A stretch of DNA of 64,000 bases from NCBI GenBank assembly GCA_916700875.1, contig CAKAKS010000032.1:21195629-21259628 (forward strand), in the 5' to 3' direction. The notes below the pieces were generated by a model that searched no databases, had not been told where the DNA came from, and saw nothing but the letters and a program-made list of their open reading frames with translations. Position 1 is the stretch's first letter; every line of letters begins with the position of its first letter. Positions 1 to 13,366 of this stretch are shown in pieces. This stretch comes from Sebastes aleutianus. Lineage: Eukaryota > Chordata > Actinopteri > Perciformes > Sebastidae. Position numbers and translations under genes: made by a program.

Positions 1-547
1 AGGGGAAGTACCTGTTAGGAGAGGGGAAAGCAGGAAGAAGTGCAGACCTGCATGAAAGGCTGTTTAGACTGCAGGGAGAAAAGGAAGGAGAGGATGAAGT
101 AATGGGTTGATATGGATGTCATTAGAGAGGAAGAGAGATGTATTTTAAAAGATCAGAGAAGTCTATGGAGAGAAATTAGTCTCAATATTGATGATGAATG
201 TGTGTTTCATGATCCACAAATAAGATTTGACATAAAATGTCTAAAGATATTTGGGAAGTTTTTATATACGTCTATAGGGGTCATGAAAGGGGCACAGCCT
301 CGACATGTGTGATGCGACAAAAACGGTAGTCAGTGAATTTGAAATTGTCAAATTTAAAGCAATATGACACTGGAATAATACTACACGTAAAAACACTTCC
401 TTTATTATTGTCTGAAGGGTGACTAACCTTTCCCACTTTGAAATTCCTCATGAACGTGCTGAAAAGAATTGTGAAGTTTTACACCAGCACTTAAACGCAA
501 CATGCGTTTTTGGATCAGAGGCTGTGAAAAGAGTCTTAAAAACTCCC

Positions 548-994
548 AGGGCTGGGCGATGTGGCCAAAATCTTCTATTCCAATATAGGTAATTTCATAT
601 CTTTATAACGATATACATATCACAATATAGCATGTTTTCTGGTAGTTAAATAAATAAGTAGTCTATATGAAATAAACACACGGTAAAGCCTGTTTTTGTA
701 TACTCATGTGTAAATTAAATACCTGACTTGAAATGAAAAGTATTTTTTCATTTAATTCAAGACTTTAGTGCAAAACAAACATAACAGTTTCAAGTTATGT
801 AAAAACAAAATCTTCAAATGATATTTCCTCAAAGTATTTCATATCAGATTTTCTGAGAAATTTGAGTTAGTATGTGCATGTTATCTATTTTAGAAGACGT
901 AATTGTGTATCACAATACCTTGATATATGATTTCATCACGATACGATTCCATTGAAAGATGATAAATCATCATATTGAATTATCACTCAGCCCT
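548..994. mobile_element. MITE-like relic with terminal inverted repeats
   Basis: The left end reads AGGGCTGGGCGAT and the right end, read on the other strand, is AGGGCTGAGTGATA, so the ends are imperfect inverted repeats of about 14 bp. The interior is AT-rich with ATATCACAATAT-type motifs typical of short non-autonomous DNA transposons in fish. There is no coding capacity and no clear target-site duplication. It lies in an asap2 intron. Confidence 0.55.
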
Positions 995-2265
995 ACTCCA
1001 CACACAAATGATACCCAATCCACACATTCAGCAAATTGTAAATAAATGCAAAATTAGGATTAAAAAGACTGAGCATACAGAGGACAGGTAACAGCTATAG
1101 GAAAACACTTAGGAACAAAACAGCTTGAAGAAGGTGTATAAATGAAATAACCCTAAAAGATGTCATTCCTAATTTCCTTTCAATGTATAAAAAATGCAAT
1201 CCGGTATCTTAAAATGCTCCGCAGTTACTGCAGCTGTGTGGCAGCTATAATAGCCACCAGTCCTTTCATTTGAATTAACTCTGGACTTAATGGCTTTCTG
1301 GTTGTTCCGTCGCAGTGTGTTAATATTCTGCCGGTGCCGTCTTTGGCAATGAGTGCGATGAACTAGCACCCGAGGGAGGCGGCCGCTAATGGCTCTGCGA
1401 TTAGAGGGCTACCACCTAGCAACCTGTCACTGCTGCTACTCTGCTAAAAATCCAACATTTTCCACCTCATCTACCTCCACGGTCATTTCACCACAGAGGG
1501 CATTTCATAAGTAAACTGTGAAAAGCCTTTTTTTGATAGAAATATATAACTGAAGTAGTCTTTACTGAGGATACAGCTCAGTTAGTGCAGCACTAGAATA
1601 AAAGGGTGGGGTGGGGGGTCCCTGGACGACCCAGTAGTGTTTTTACTGAAGATAAAACACACACTCCAGTCAGTGGAAAAAGGAAAGTGCTGATTCCACG
1701 AGACCTTTCTGCCAACAGCGGACTTTCAGAGTGAACGCCGGCATGATGTCATGCCAGCAGCCGACCCCATCATCCTCTGCTCGTTGACCGGTCTGTGTTT
1801 CTAACCCACCATGAGTCATATCAGCTTATCACCATTCAGTTACAGTGTCTCTGTGTTTGTGTAAGTAAGGAGTGTGTAAGGAGGGGGGACTCCCTGCACC
1901 CTGTTCTCATTGTGGTTCAGCGGGTCGTGAACACCCGGAACACCCACGCATGCTCGTTTGTTTCAGATTCTAGATAAGAGCAGATTACTAATCGAGGTTA
2001 GGGATTTCCTCATTAGTTTGCACAACATTTTATCAACTAAAACCTCAGCAGCAGTTACAGTAGTTTTTAAAGCTACTGAACCAAAGAATTTGTATATTAA
2101 AGGATCAGTTCAACCAAATTACAACAAAACACACTCACTTCTAGTGGTATCTAGCCGTGCAGATGTTGGTTTTATTCGTCCAGATTTTGAGATATCTTGT
2201 CTCTTAATTTTCTGCCTCCACTCCTAATATGACAGAGGAAGGACAGAGGAAAAAGGACATTTAAA

Positions 2266-3060
2266 AAATATAGCCGCAAGCATGCGATTACGGGGTTCAA
2301 GCCAACCCAGACTGGGTCTAGACCTTTGACACTTTACGATACCTGCATTAAAGATAATGAACAGGTTATACTGCATGGCGATCGGACAAATGCTCATTAA
2401 TTTGCGACCAAATATGTTGCATTTGTAGCTCCCCCTAGTGGTCAATTGGAATGACATTTCAGGGTATTGTTTCAGGTACTTATGTGGACATATCCTGTAC
2501 GTTCCGTGAAGATTGGCCCAACGGTCATGGAGTTAGGTCTATTGATGTGCTGAGAGCCACACCCTTTTTAAGGTCATTGGTTTAATATCTTGAAAATGCA
2601 ATGAGATATCAACAAGCTTTTGATAAGCTTAGTCCAATAATTATCCACAGAAAATTTTGTACGAAGCAGAGTTATGGTTTTAGGAGGAGAGAGAGAGTGA
2701 ATGGCGGTGGATGTCTGTAGCAAGTTTCATGTAAATCAGACAAATCAGACTGCCCCCATCAGGCCGATTGGGGTCATATTTGTGAAGCAGCATTTGCACA
2801 TAGCTTCCAGTCATTGGTGAAAATTGCATAGGTCTACGATGTTCCATTTCACTAACTGCAAGATTAGACACCACCAGAGTTAAGGGAGAGAATGCTTTTT
2901 TTGTAATTTTGGTGAACTGGCATCCAAAAGTACTACAAATCCAAACTAAACTCTTAAACGCCTTCGTTGCTGCTGACCAGGTTGAGCATTCATTACTGCG
3001 GTGGGAAAAGGTGTGAGGAATGTGCAACTGGAACTGCTATTCCTGGACATGTGTGGTCGT
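2266..3060. repeat. Probable interspersed repeat in asap2 intron
   Basis: The segment starting with the motif GCCGCAAGCATGCGATTACG resembles a dispersed teleost repeat known to me only from memory. No terminal repeats or target-site duplication could be fixed, so the borders are approximate. It contains no intact coding region. Confidence 0.35.
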
Positions 3061-5132
3061 AGGTAGGAAGAGAGGTGATACATTTGCGAATAGAGGCCCT
3101 TGTCAAGGGCATGACATTCCTCCTCCGTCCTTTTGGATTCAGCCAGACAGGGAATCAGGGCACTAAGAGCTCGCTGCTCTCTCGGGGCGTGATTTGCCCC
3201 GTGCCGTGGCCTATTCTGCTCAGCCAGTCCCTGCCCAGCGATGCCTGATTCTGGTATTTTTAGCCATTGTTACCATTTTTTTCTCCTTCTCTCTCTGGCT
3301 CTGACATTTCCTTCCTCTCACCCTCTCCCTTTCTCTCTGGCTCTCTCTTGACCTACACTACATTCTTTTAGCGGCTTCCTCTTTTGCTTTTTTCTTCGCT
3401 GGCTCGTTCTTTTCGGCTCTTTTTTTTGTGTTTTTATGCTCTCTTTCCTCTGGTGGTTTTCTGCCCTTGAGCTGGTTGAATGAATGGCTGAGTGCTCCTC
3501 GGCTCGGCGCAGTGAACCAGACCGTGATCCTGAGGGCTAACAGGTTGAGCCTGCCACTCCTCTGCTGTTCAAGTAGAGGTCAACAGCGGGATCACGGTCC
3601 TCTCTGGAGCTCTAACAATGCACTAAAGCCATAAGCTGTCTGTCCAGCCGAACAGAAATGTGTGTGCTTTTCACATTCATGGACAGAAATGCACAGTCAG
3701 CCAGATATGAGTACTGCTTAAACGTTAGTAAAAACTTAATTTCCAAGCCAGGATTCAGCAGGTGCTTACTGTAATTTTTGGTATTTAATCACAAAGGGAA
3801 CATTTGAGTTAAACGTGACATTATTCTCTTAATTGTTGTTATTGTCATGCTGTTGAGCAGATTTTCCTGGCGCTCTGGTATCAGGCACACTTCATTTTGT
3901 TGAATTGTATTTTTTAGGGAATAACACGGCCAATTGCACCCACTGATGTCTGCTTTTGTTTGTCACAATCGCGGTTTAATCAGCGCCGCAGTGTTAGGGA
4001 TGTTGTTTAATCAAGCGCGTTGCTCAAGCAGCTGTTGAAAGCAGGCCCGCGATAATGAGAAATCAACGTCGCCTATTGTCGGTGTGACCAGAGGGATTTG
4101 CGTTACGAATGCCAAAAACAATTTCACTGCTCTCCTGTCTTTCCCAAAAAAAAAAAATAACTCCACGGTAACCTCGCCCAGCTCCCTGCTGAGACAGCTG
4201 TGGGCTGCTCTGCATCTGGGAGGAGGAGGAGGATTCAGCTTACTGATTCACATCGTGATGAAACACACACATAACAGTAGCTTTGCTCATTAGTGGTTGT
4301 GAAAAGGAAAGTATTTTTCATGTGACAGTTAGTAAGCAGTGACAGTGATGATGATACTTTAACCCTTTGAACTCTGCAATAGAATTGCCTACATTGGTAT
4401 TTTTGCTTATTCTGATGTCATTTCTTGGAGTATCTGCAATTGCTTCATATCCCTAAAATGTGTACAGCCTAAGATACAAGTCAATAAACTATAATAATTG
4501 ATAAAAGTATTGAAATTGTGTCAAAAAAAAAAAAAAAATACAAAAATCTAATGTTTTTTCATAAAACGTTACTAAATAAACACACAATACGTATTGATCC
4601 AAAAGATTTCTAAATGTAGAAACATGAACAAAACATTTCTTATCACTCCACAAGTTATTTGAACTATGCACATTGAGATATGGTCATTTTTATGAGCATA
4701 TCCAATGCAAAGGCGTTTTGATGGTTCCGTTACATTCGGCACGCAACATAATGCGTCATTACAAGCGTACGACGTGATAAGGTGAAAGACAGTACACATA
4801 GTTTTCTGTCGCAAAAAGACTAAATGCTTGAGGGTTTTTATTTTAGATCGATTTAAACAGGATCATGCAAACATTGTTCTCCCGCGGGAAGTCCGTTTGT
4901 AAAAGGGTAATGGTGCGTGTGTGTGTTTAAGTTCCTGTGCACAGCCTTATGAAGGTGGTACTCTTATAACTGTTTGGTCTATAAAATTAAAAACAAATTG
5001 TGACAAAGTCCTGTCACGAGGTCCGCTTTAGTAGTTGTTCTGGAGCTTTCTGTCATATCAAGAATTGTTGTTGAGTAGTTTTCTGTTTATTAGCATTTTT
5101 TACAATTTAATCTTTCTGCTTGTTTTTCACAG

Positions 5133-7822
5133 GATCTGAAAAAGCCTTTTGACAAAGCCTGGAAGGACTACGAAACAAAAGTGTAAGAAACCAAATATGT
5201 ATTCTAATATCCATGAATAGAACCAGTTTGTTAGTTAATTGGTTAAAACTGTTCAACATACTGACCCAGTTATTAACACCTCATGATTACACAGTCATCA
5301 TTAGTTTGAATTTATCACTTCAGCAGTTCGAATTCATCTTAACTTGCCGATTTAAAGCCACACATGTCAGTTAGTATGTTAAAATGAAATGTGCAGTATG
5401 TGTCTTGTGTCTTGTCTCTGTCTCGACTAACCGCTCTCCCCCTCTAACCTCCCCCTCTGTGATTATCTGTCAACACATCCTTGATAAAGTGAATAACCAG
5501 CCCTCACCATCACCTCTCCACCTCCACACTGAGACACCATTCCCACTGTCAAAACCACTGTGATTGTGCATGCAAAAGAACACGTGACTTTTTTTTTTAT
5601 AGCACTTTCATATATTTTACAAGCTGCAAAGGACATTCTTTACTGAAAGGGTAATACATCTTCTCTCCGAACCGCTTCGATCAGACAGTACGGGCTTTGT
5701 ACTGACATCGAGAGCTCAGCCGGATGCTATGTGACTGTCCCTGACCGCCCCAACTTATTCTTATGATTTGACTCTATTGATGGAGAACAGAGGCCGTCAA
5801 TAGAGCCCAGTTTTCTGCCTGATTGGAAACACACCCTGACGTTTCTTGCCGCTCTTCTTTATCAATGATCCTCTGGTCTTTTTCTGATCTCTCTGCTTGT
5901 CTGCTGTTTTTATATTCACAGACACAAAGAGATAAATTGTTTGTTCTCAACACAGCATTGATTTCCCTAATTTTGGTTTGCAAGCTTTTAGCATCCGACA
6001 CCTGAGTTTGAATTCTGTTTTTCAGCCTCCAGGTTGGGAGTTGTCTCACTTTGAATGCTGTTAATTCAGGAAGTAATTACTAAAAATCAGGCAAATCTTT
6101 CCTAAATTTGAACACAGAATGGATCTCGAGAGAGTGCATCTCTAGGCCTTTATTTCCTAATTGGGGAATCACTTCCTGAACTGACGGGACTGAAAGTGAC
6201 TGGATTCTCAGTTGAACAACTGTCAGTTTGGCTGGCGGCCAAAAAGCCTGGCGAACATGTGTCTCTCTATTAGTCGCAAGCCCTGATGATGCTGTAACGC
6301 TGTCAGGGCTGAAGATTCATGTGCTGACAAAGGCCAGCAGTGTACTCTTAATGACATGAAATCTGGCTCATTCACACTGGCAAAATGGCAAATTTACAAC
6401 CAAAATTAAAGGCTGGCGGAACTTAACTCTACTGATTGTCTCCAGTTTTACAACCATGTCTAAGAATATTTATTTGGTAAAAACAAAACTGATTTATTTT
6501 TTTGGGAATAGCATAAAGAGAAACAGAAACTGACGATTGTCTCGTCCGACCGCGACTCACAGTGGATGGCATTAAACAAACAAAACTCAAGTCAAAGTTA
6601 GGATTTGTTTATTGCACCATATCACACAGCCTTTGTGCACGTGCCAAATGACACATGACACCAGATATTGTGCAACAGCAATGCTTTTTTTGCTTCCTTA
6701 AAGTGGTGCAACATCATGAATCATGATATAAAGGGAGCAGTCGAGAAGGAATACTAAAGGAATAGTTTGACATTTTGGAAAATACACTTATTTGCTTTCT
6801 GGCTAAATTTAGATGAGAATATACCCACTGAGCATTACATGTCTTTTTCAGCATCGCCTCCATACTTTAGTTCTGATATAGATGATAGGATTTATTGGCT
6901 ACATATAACCCAGTTTTAGACCATATTTTAAAAACATCATTACATATTCTAAATGCATAAAAACCTGTAAATATTAAGCACTGCACACCCCCGCGTTTAC
7001 AATATAACTGTTTATTTTTTGTCATATACACAGATTCACAGATTGAAACAACGTCTAGGCTAAGACTAGACGTCTACTAAACTTTCACTTTTCAACCTTG
7101 AATAACCTTAATCTAAACTAAACGTCTACAGACAAATTTATCAAAACAATCTATTAAATCAGTCAACGTCAAATAGCTCAGTGGGTAGGTACCAATCGTA
7201 TTTTTTTTGTAAATATGAAGCTACAGCCAGGAGGTGCTTAGCTTATCATAAAGACTGAAATAATCTAGAGAAACAGCTAGCCTGGCTCTGTCAAAAGTTA
7301 ACAAAATCCACCTGCAAGCACAGCTAAAGCTCACTTATTAACATTCTATATCTTGTTTATTTCATTCATACAAAAACCAAAGTGTAAAGGCGACAAGTTG
7401 TGGTTCTCATCTAACTCTCGGCAAGAAAGCAAATATGTGTATTTCCCGAAAAATGTCAAAGTATTCCTTTAAGACTTGTTAATAGTCTTATATTATAACA
7501 GCATGTTGTAAAAGATGCATCACCTTTAATCTTTAAAGTTAAGTTGTGGAATGACCTTTTTGTACGTATTTGTTTTCGTCGTATATTATACCGAGCCTAT
7601 AGCTGCAGGTCAAACAGGTAACACAGTTGAATATGAGGGAGTGAAGTCTGTCTTGATGCACATGAACCAGGCTGAACAGCTCTCCAACGGCTTGCGGACA
7701 CCGACACCCTCGAGAGGGAACAAACTGCTGCATCCTTTTTGTAGGAAATATGCTGTTAGAAAAGTACAGCATATGGAAAAGAATGCCCTGTTGCATGGCC
7801 TGGTTCCTCCCCTTCGCTCTCT

Positions 7823-7902
<80 letters not shown>

Positions 7903-10900
7903 CTGATTGCCTGTTAGAGATACTGTATGCAGAGTTTATGGTCTTTGTGAAAAATCAGCCCCGACACTGACTGTCAGGTAACCTTGAGCTACTAATCTCA
8001 TTTGCTCGTGCCCTCCCTTTTAAAACCCTAAACCCACACCTGACCTTTACCATCTCTACATGATAATACCCACACATAATAACCTAATTATGGATGAAAA
8101 TAATTACAACAGCAACTCAGTGAATGAAGACTGCTGAGTTAAGTAATTTCCACTGGCTGACATCTGCTTTCTCTTTTTTTTCTGCTTTGTGTACTGGTTC
8201 CAATTACCATCATCAGTGAGAAACAACAACAGACGAGTGTTTTCTGGACACCCTCCAACAGCTCTGATGAGCTTAGTGCAGTTTAACCCTCTCTTGACAA
8301 TTCTCATATAAGAAGTTCACACAACACTGATCTTTTCCTCCCCAACTATTTCAGTGGAATCAGTGCAGCATCAGTGCAATTAGCCAGATGTACAAATTTA
8401 GTGTGTTTACTTCAGTACACTGTACATCTGGAAATGCAGTACTATAAAATAGGTGTTTGCTCTGCATCCTAATGGCTTCTTTAGTTCTGTTGTCTGGAAG
8501 AGAAACCAACAGAAAAACAATGTGTCCCCATTGAGGTTACCTCGCCCAACAACAGAACTTAAAAGAACGTATCGCACACCTTAATTTTTGATGCCCATCC
8601 TACTTCTATCTATTAAAATCTGATCACCCTTAAAAAATCATTACAAATCCTCAAACAAAATCCTCAATTTGAAGTAGGGGATTCAGTGTATTAAATTAGT
8701 TAGTCTCGTTTTTATTAAATTAACTTTCTTTAATGAATATAACTCCTCAGTTTCGTCAACCTAAATAAAGTGATGACGTCTTGACAGATTCGCCAAGTGA
8801 ATGCAGATAAATAAAATGAGATTTGTTTGTAACAACTTAACTATTGGAGACAAAATAGATTTTGTGGTTAAATAAATTTAATTTATGGTGTTGTTAGATT
8901 GCTGCTAGATCGCCTCGTTAATACAGGTGCAGGCCTCCCTTTGTGTGCGACACACTGGGAGAGTAAATGGGTTTTTGACTGCAGTGAAAATGTTGTTTTT
9001 GAAAGGCTAAATGCCAACAACAACAACAACGGCAATGGATTGAAGTGGAATATGTTGTTAGATAAAACATGTTGTGAATTTTGGAAATGATTAAATCCAT
9101 CTTTCTTCAATACATTTTTACTTTTAGACTTTACAACGCTCTGGAGTAAATTGGAAATGTTTGGATCACACAAGTCAAAAACAATCAGACTCAGCCGGAA
9201 TCTAATTCTACAAATAGTATAATACTGATAATCTTTGTCTGCAACTGTGCACAAATACCGGCTTAAACAGAATGAGGCCCACTAAGTAGCAAAACAATAT
9301 ATCTTCTTAAATAGTTTTATATACAGAGTTTTGTATACATTATCCAGTAAGTGTGTTATTCTGATTTTAGTTATACATGTGCAGATCTAATTTTGACAAC
9401 CTCAGATCAGACAAATCCTGCCGCCTCCCTAAAGGGAGCCCGGACCCCATGTTGGGAACAACTGGCTTAGATGAACCTACACAGACACACTGACGTTACT
9501 GTTACACTATAAACCCTCCAAATCCCAGTCATTTCTAACCGTATAGCTAAACTAACCATCTCTAACCCATTATCATTTAACCAGTACAAACCATAGACTT
9601 CTCAGGCAGCCAGCTCCCCCTAACAAGACCACCTCTTCATCTGCCAGACAGCATAAGGGCTGAATTTTTTTACAATACCACACTGTTTTTCCTCCCCCAC
9701 GTTGTCTTGGATGTTCTGTGTTCTCTTTGACCCCTGTGATGTCACTTCCTACCAGCACCAAGATAGAGAAGGAGAAGAAGGAGCACGCGAGGCAGCATGG
9801 TATGATCAGGACGGAAATCAGTGGGGCGGAAATCGCTGAGGAGATGGAGAAGGAGAGGAGGTTCTTCCAGCTGCAAATGTGCGAGGTTAGTCCGACTAAA
9901 TGACTGGCAGTCAGGACTGACTGATTGACACGCTTTTAGTGCGTCCAGAGGTTTGGAAAAATAACCTTTTTTTTACTGATAAGGTCCTGCAAAGGTCTGT
10001 CAAACTTAAAAGGTAAAGGTGGTATTTCAGAATGGATGGATAGCCTTTTGGAATTACATTTTTGTGCGGTCTGTACCTCTTTGATGTTTTACTTTAATGA
10101 AGCTTTACTTGAAAGATGAAGACTTTTACTTTGAAGCGTCTGGATATGAGATGAAAGGGATGTATGTGTTTGAGATGGAGTTGCCTTTTTCCCTCTGACT
10201 GAACCTGGCTTCACCCTGTCTGACTAAATCTGTATTCAATGTGTTTACAGTATCTCCTCAAAGTCAATGAGATCAAAATCAAGAAGGGGGTGGATCTGCT
10301 GCAGAACCTCATCAAGTACTTCCACGCACAGTGCAAGTAAGTAATCCTCTAGGGAAATGTGTTCAGGGCTGCTTTTGTAGTACAGTTCTGTGTTGCTAAT
10401 GTGTTGGTGTTGTGTTAAAATTCATCTGCTTCCTGTTCAGTTTCTTTCAGGACGGTCTGAAAGCTGTGGACAACCTGAAACCTTCCATAGAAAAACTGGC
10501 CACAGATCTGCACACGGTGAGAAAACCAGCTGCTCTGGCGTCTTCTTTCTTTCACTCGACTCTGACATTTATAATCATATAACCATCATCATGTGTTTCT
10601 TCTCTGTTCATTCTCTCCTGTTTTCTCTACGACAGATAAAGCAGGTGCAGGACGAGGAGAGGAAACAGCTGACTCAGTTACGAGACGTTCTCAAGACGGC
10701 GCTGCAGGTGGAGCAGAAAGAGGTAACAACACACATGAACAAACACTGAAGCACTGAAGGTCGTCTATGACCGTTCAATGTCAAAGAACATGTCAGGCAA
10801 ATATCACATTTTAATCTTCTTAATTCCTATATATCAGCTCTAAAATCATATTTTATTTCATAACATGAACCTTACAGCTCTTCAACCTTTAGCTTCATAC

Positions 10901-13334
10901 TTTTCATAGACTGGGAGCATGCACACACACATGCACATACACTAATGTAATGCATTGCTATTATCCATTTTCTCCACCACCTGAATGAGTGGACGTGATT
11001 TTGAACTGACCCCAGTCCTTTGCTTAGCGGACCATTATATTTGGTCTCACCTAAAGATTGTTTCCTTCTTTCCTTCGCTGCCTTTGTCGTTTGTGAAACA
11101 AGTCCAGGAGAGTAAGTGGATTTCTTGGAGAACAAAAAAAGAAAATTGTGGTTGTTTGCATCCTGTTTTCATTGTGGTGTTGCTACTTCAGTTGTAGTGC
11201 TAGATTAATCATTTTTTTTTATATTCTTTTACAGCAGCATATGTTTTTGTTCAAATATATCATTGCCACGTTTTGATGTTTCGGTTCATTTTTGTTGTGC
11301 TTTTTTATTTTAAATGACTTTTCAATGAGAGGATCTGCATTCCTGCTCCTCCAAGATTATCCTGTTAGCTGTGTGTGTGTGTGTCTGCCGATAACAGCAC
11401 ACACCAATAAAGTCATTAAAGCCTCGTCGGCGCCTGCCTTCAGAAGTCGTCCCCCTCTGTTTCCCGTAGTGTTTCCAGACAGGAAATGACATCACTCATA
11501 CAAAAATGTGGCCTTTGTTTGGTCCTTTCATTGCAGTTATGTGTTGTTATACTGCAGTCAAGCCTGAAAATCCAAAAGAAAAATCAAGTTAAATTGAATC
11601 TAGTTGAGGTCTAATGTCTTAAAACTGCATCCAATTTATAATGTGATTCGTCTTTTGATCCTTTCAGAATTGCTTATGAGACTAAAACGGCAGCTTTTTG
11701 CAACCTGCTGTTGCAGATTCAGAGGTGTAAAAGCTCCTCATTTTCTTATCCCCATGTGTACAAAACCATTCAGGCTCACAGCAGCAATCTTCTATTGTTG
11801 TTCGTACTTGCTTCCATATTCTCAGAGGAGCAGGAGACTCAGAAGTAGAGCGTAAATCTGAGCCATTTAACGCTTCAGTGGCTCCGACTCGACTGCAATT
11901 TGAATTTTGCAAATCCTACGTGCAGCACCTGCTTTTTATTCATTTTATTTATTTATTTTTATTTGTATAAAGGCTCTGATTTCTTGACTCTATTTGTTTG
12001 TGTGTGTTTTCCCAGGAGTCACAGGTGCGGCAGAGCACCACCTACAGCCTGCACCAGCCACAGGGTAACAAGGAGCACGGCACGGAGCGCAGCGGGTACC
12101 TTTACAAGAAGAGTGACGGGTGAGTTTCTGAAATACCTTTTAACTTTAACATCAGTTGTGTTAGTGTTGGTGTAAATCACCAGCTTCATCAAGATACAAT
12201 ATTATATAGATTCTTTGGAAAACATGCTGATATCACAAAGTCTGCCACGATACGATTTCGATTCAACTCAATTCAGGGGCCTACGATCGATATGAGACGA
12301 GATTATTTTTCATATATATTTAACACAATCAGTTACATTTATATCAACTCACAAAAAGCAACTAAATTATGATTTGACAATGACTTTTTGTTACTGGGCT
12401 CTTCCAAAAATGTAATTCAATAAAAATTAGAATAAAAGAATAATAATAGTTCACTATAAAGTGCCACATTTCTCATGTTTTAGTGCAAATGTTTAGGGAC
12501 GTATCTTAAAGATGACAATATGTATCTGTCTGCTGGATTATTTGCACAATATTATCATATTTGTATTATTAACATGATATCAATATTTCATTTAAAAAGT
12601 ATCACGTTATCGTCAATGCCGGTTTATCGTGACACCCCTAATATAGAAAAGATAGAAAGCAGCAGATCCTCTCGTTGGAGAAGCTGATGTTTTGGGCTTT
12701 ATCATGAAAACACTTTTCAGCTTGTGTCATAACTTATGCATGTGCTCTGTATTATAACATGTGATCATATTAAATATTTTATCATACGTGTCTGCTCTTT
12801 GAGTTCAGAGTTCACGGTGTTTGTGACTTACTAACCGCTGTCTCCGGTGTGTCACAGGTTGAGGAAAGTGTGGCAGAAGAGAAAATGCACGGCGAAGAAC
12901 GGATACCTCACCATCTCACACGGCACCGTAAGTAAACAATTACCCTTTTTTTTGTCACGCAAGAGAGGATCTATGTGTATGTTCAGACTTCCATGCTTCA
13001 TTTAGTCACACACATTACAACAGTGTCCTTCTCCCCCGCCGGTCATTATCTTCTCCTATTAACCATGAATATATTAACAGAAAGCAGCCGGCCGAGTTCA
13101 CAAGTTAACATTCTTCTCACGTCGCCGCCTCAGCGGAGCCGCTTTTAACTTGAACTCTGTTTGTTCCCATATAAAGATTTAGCTCTGGCCGGGTCAGCTC
13201 CTCTCACTGACGCAGCTCATCTCACACATAGCCGCTTATCAGATGTTTTATTTGGCTGCAGCAGTAGTCAGATATGGTTAAACACAACACTCTGGCTCAT
13301 TTCTATTGTTGTCATTACCCTCCCTCCCTATCTG

Positions 13335-13366
<32 letters not shown>

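Larger units (their letters stand above)
1..5132 (+). other. asap2: Intron of asap2 (upstream exons off the left edge)
   Basis: No exon of the N-terminal BAR domain could be found here, and the first recognisable asap2 exon starts at 5133 after a normal acceptor. The stretch is therefore read as the 3' part of a long intron. It holds a MITE-like element near 548-994 and a probable interspersed repeat at about 2266-3060. Short open frames in it have no recognisable protein content. Confidence 0.7.

Noticed and set aside
1..5132. N-terminal asap2 exons
   Set aside because: No segment with the expected BAR-domain residues before DLKKPFDKAW was found; these exons must lie left of the window.
7551..7970. 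139-codon open frame with a long Cys-Val run
   Set aside because: The Cys-Val run is the translated TG microsatellite; the rest matches no known domain and lies in an asap2 intron.
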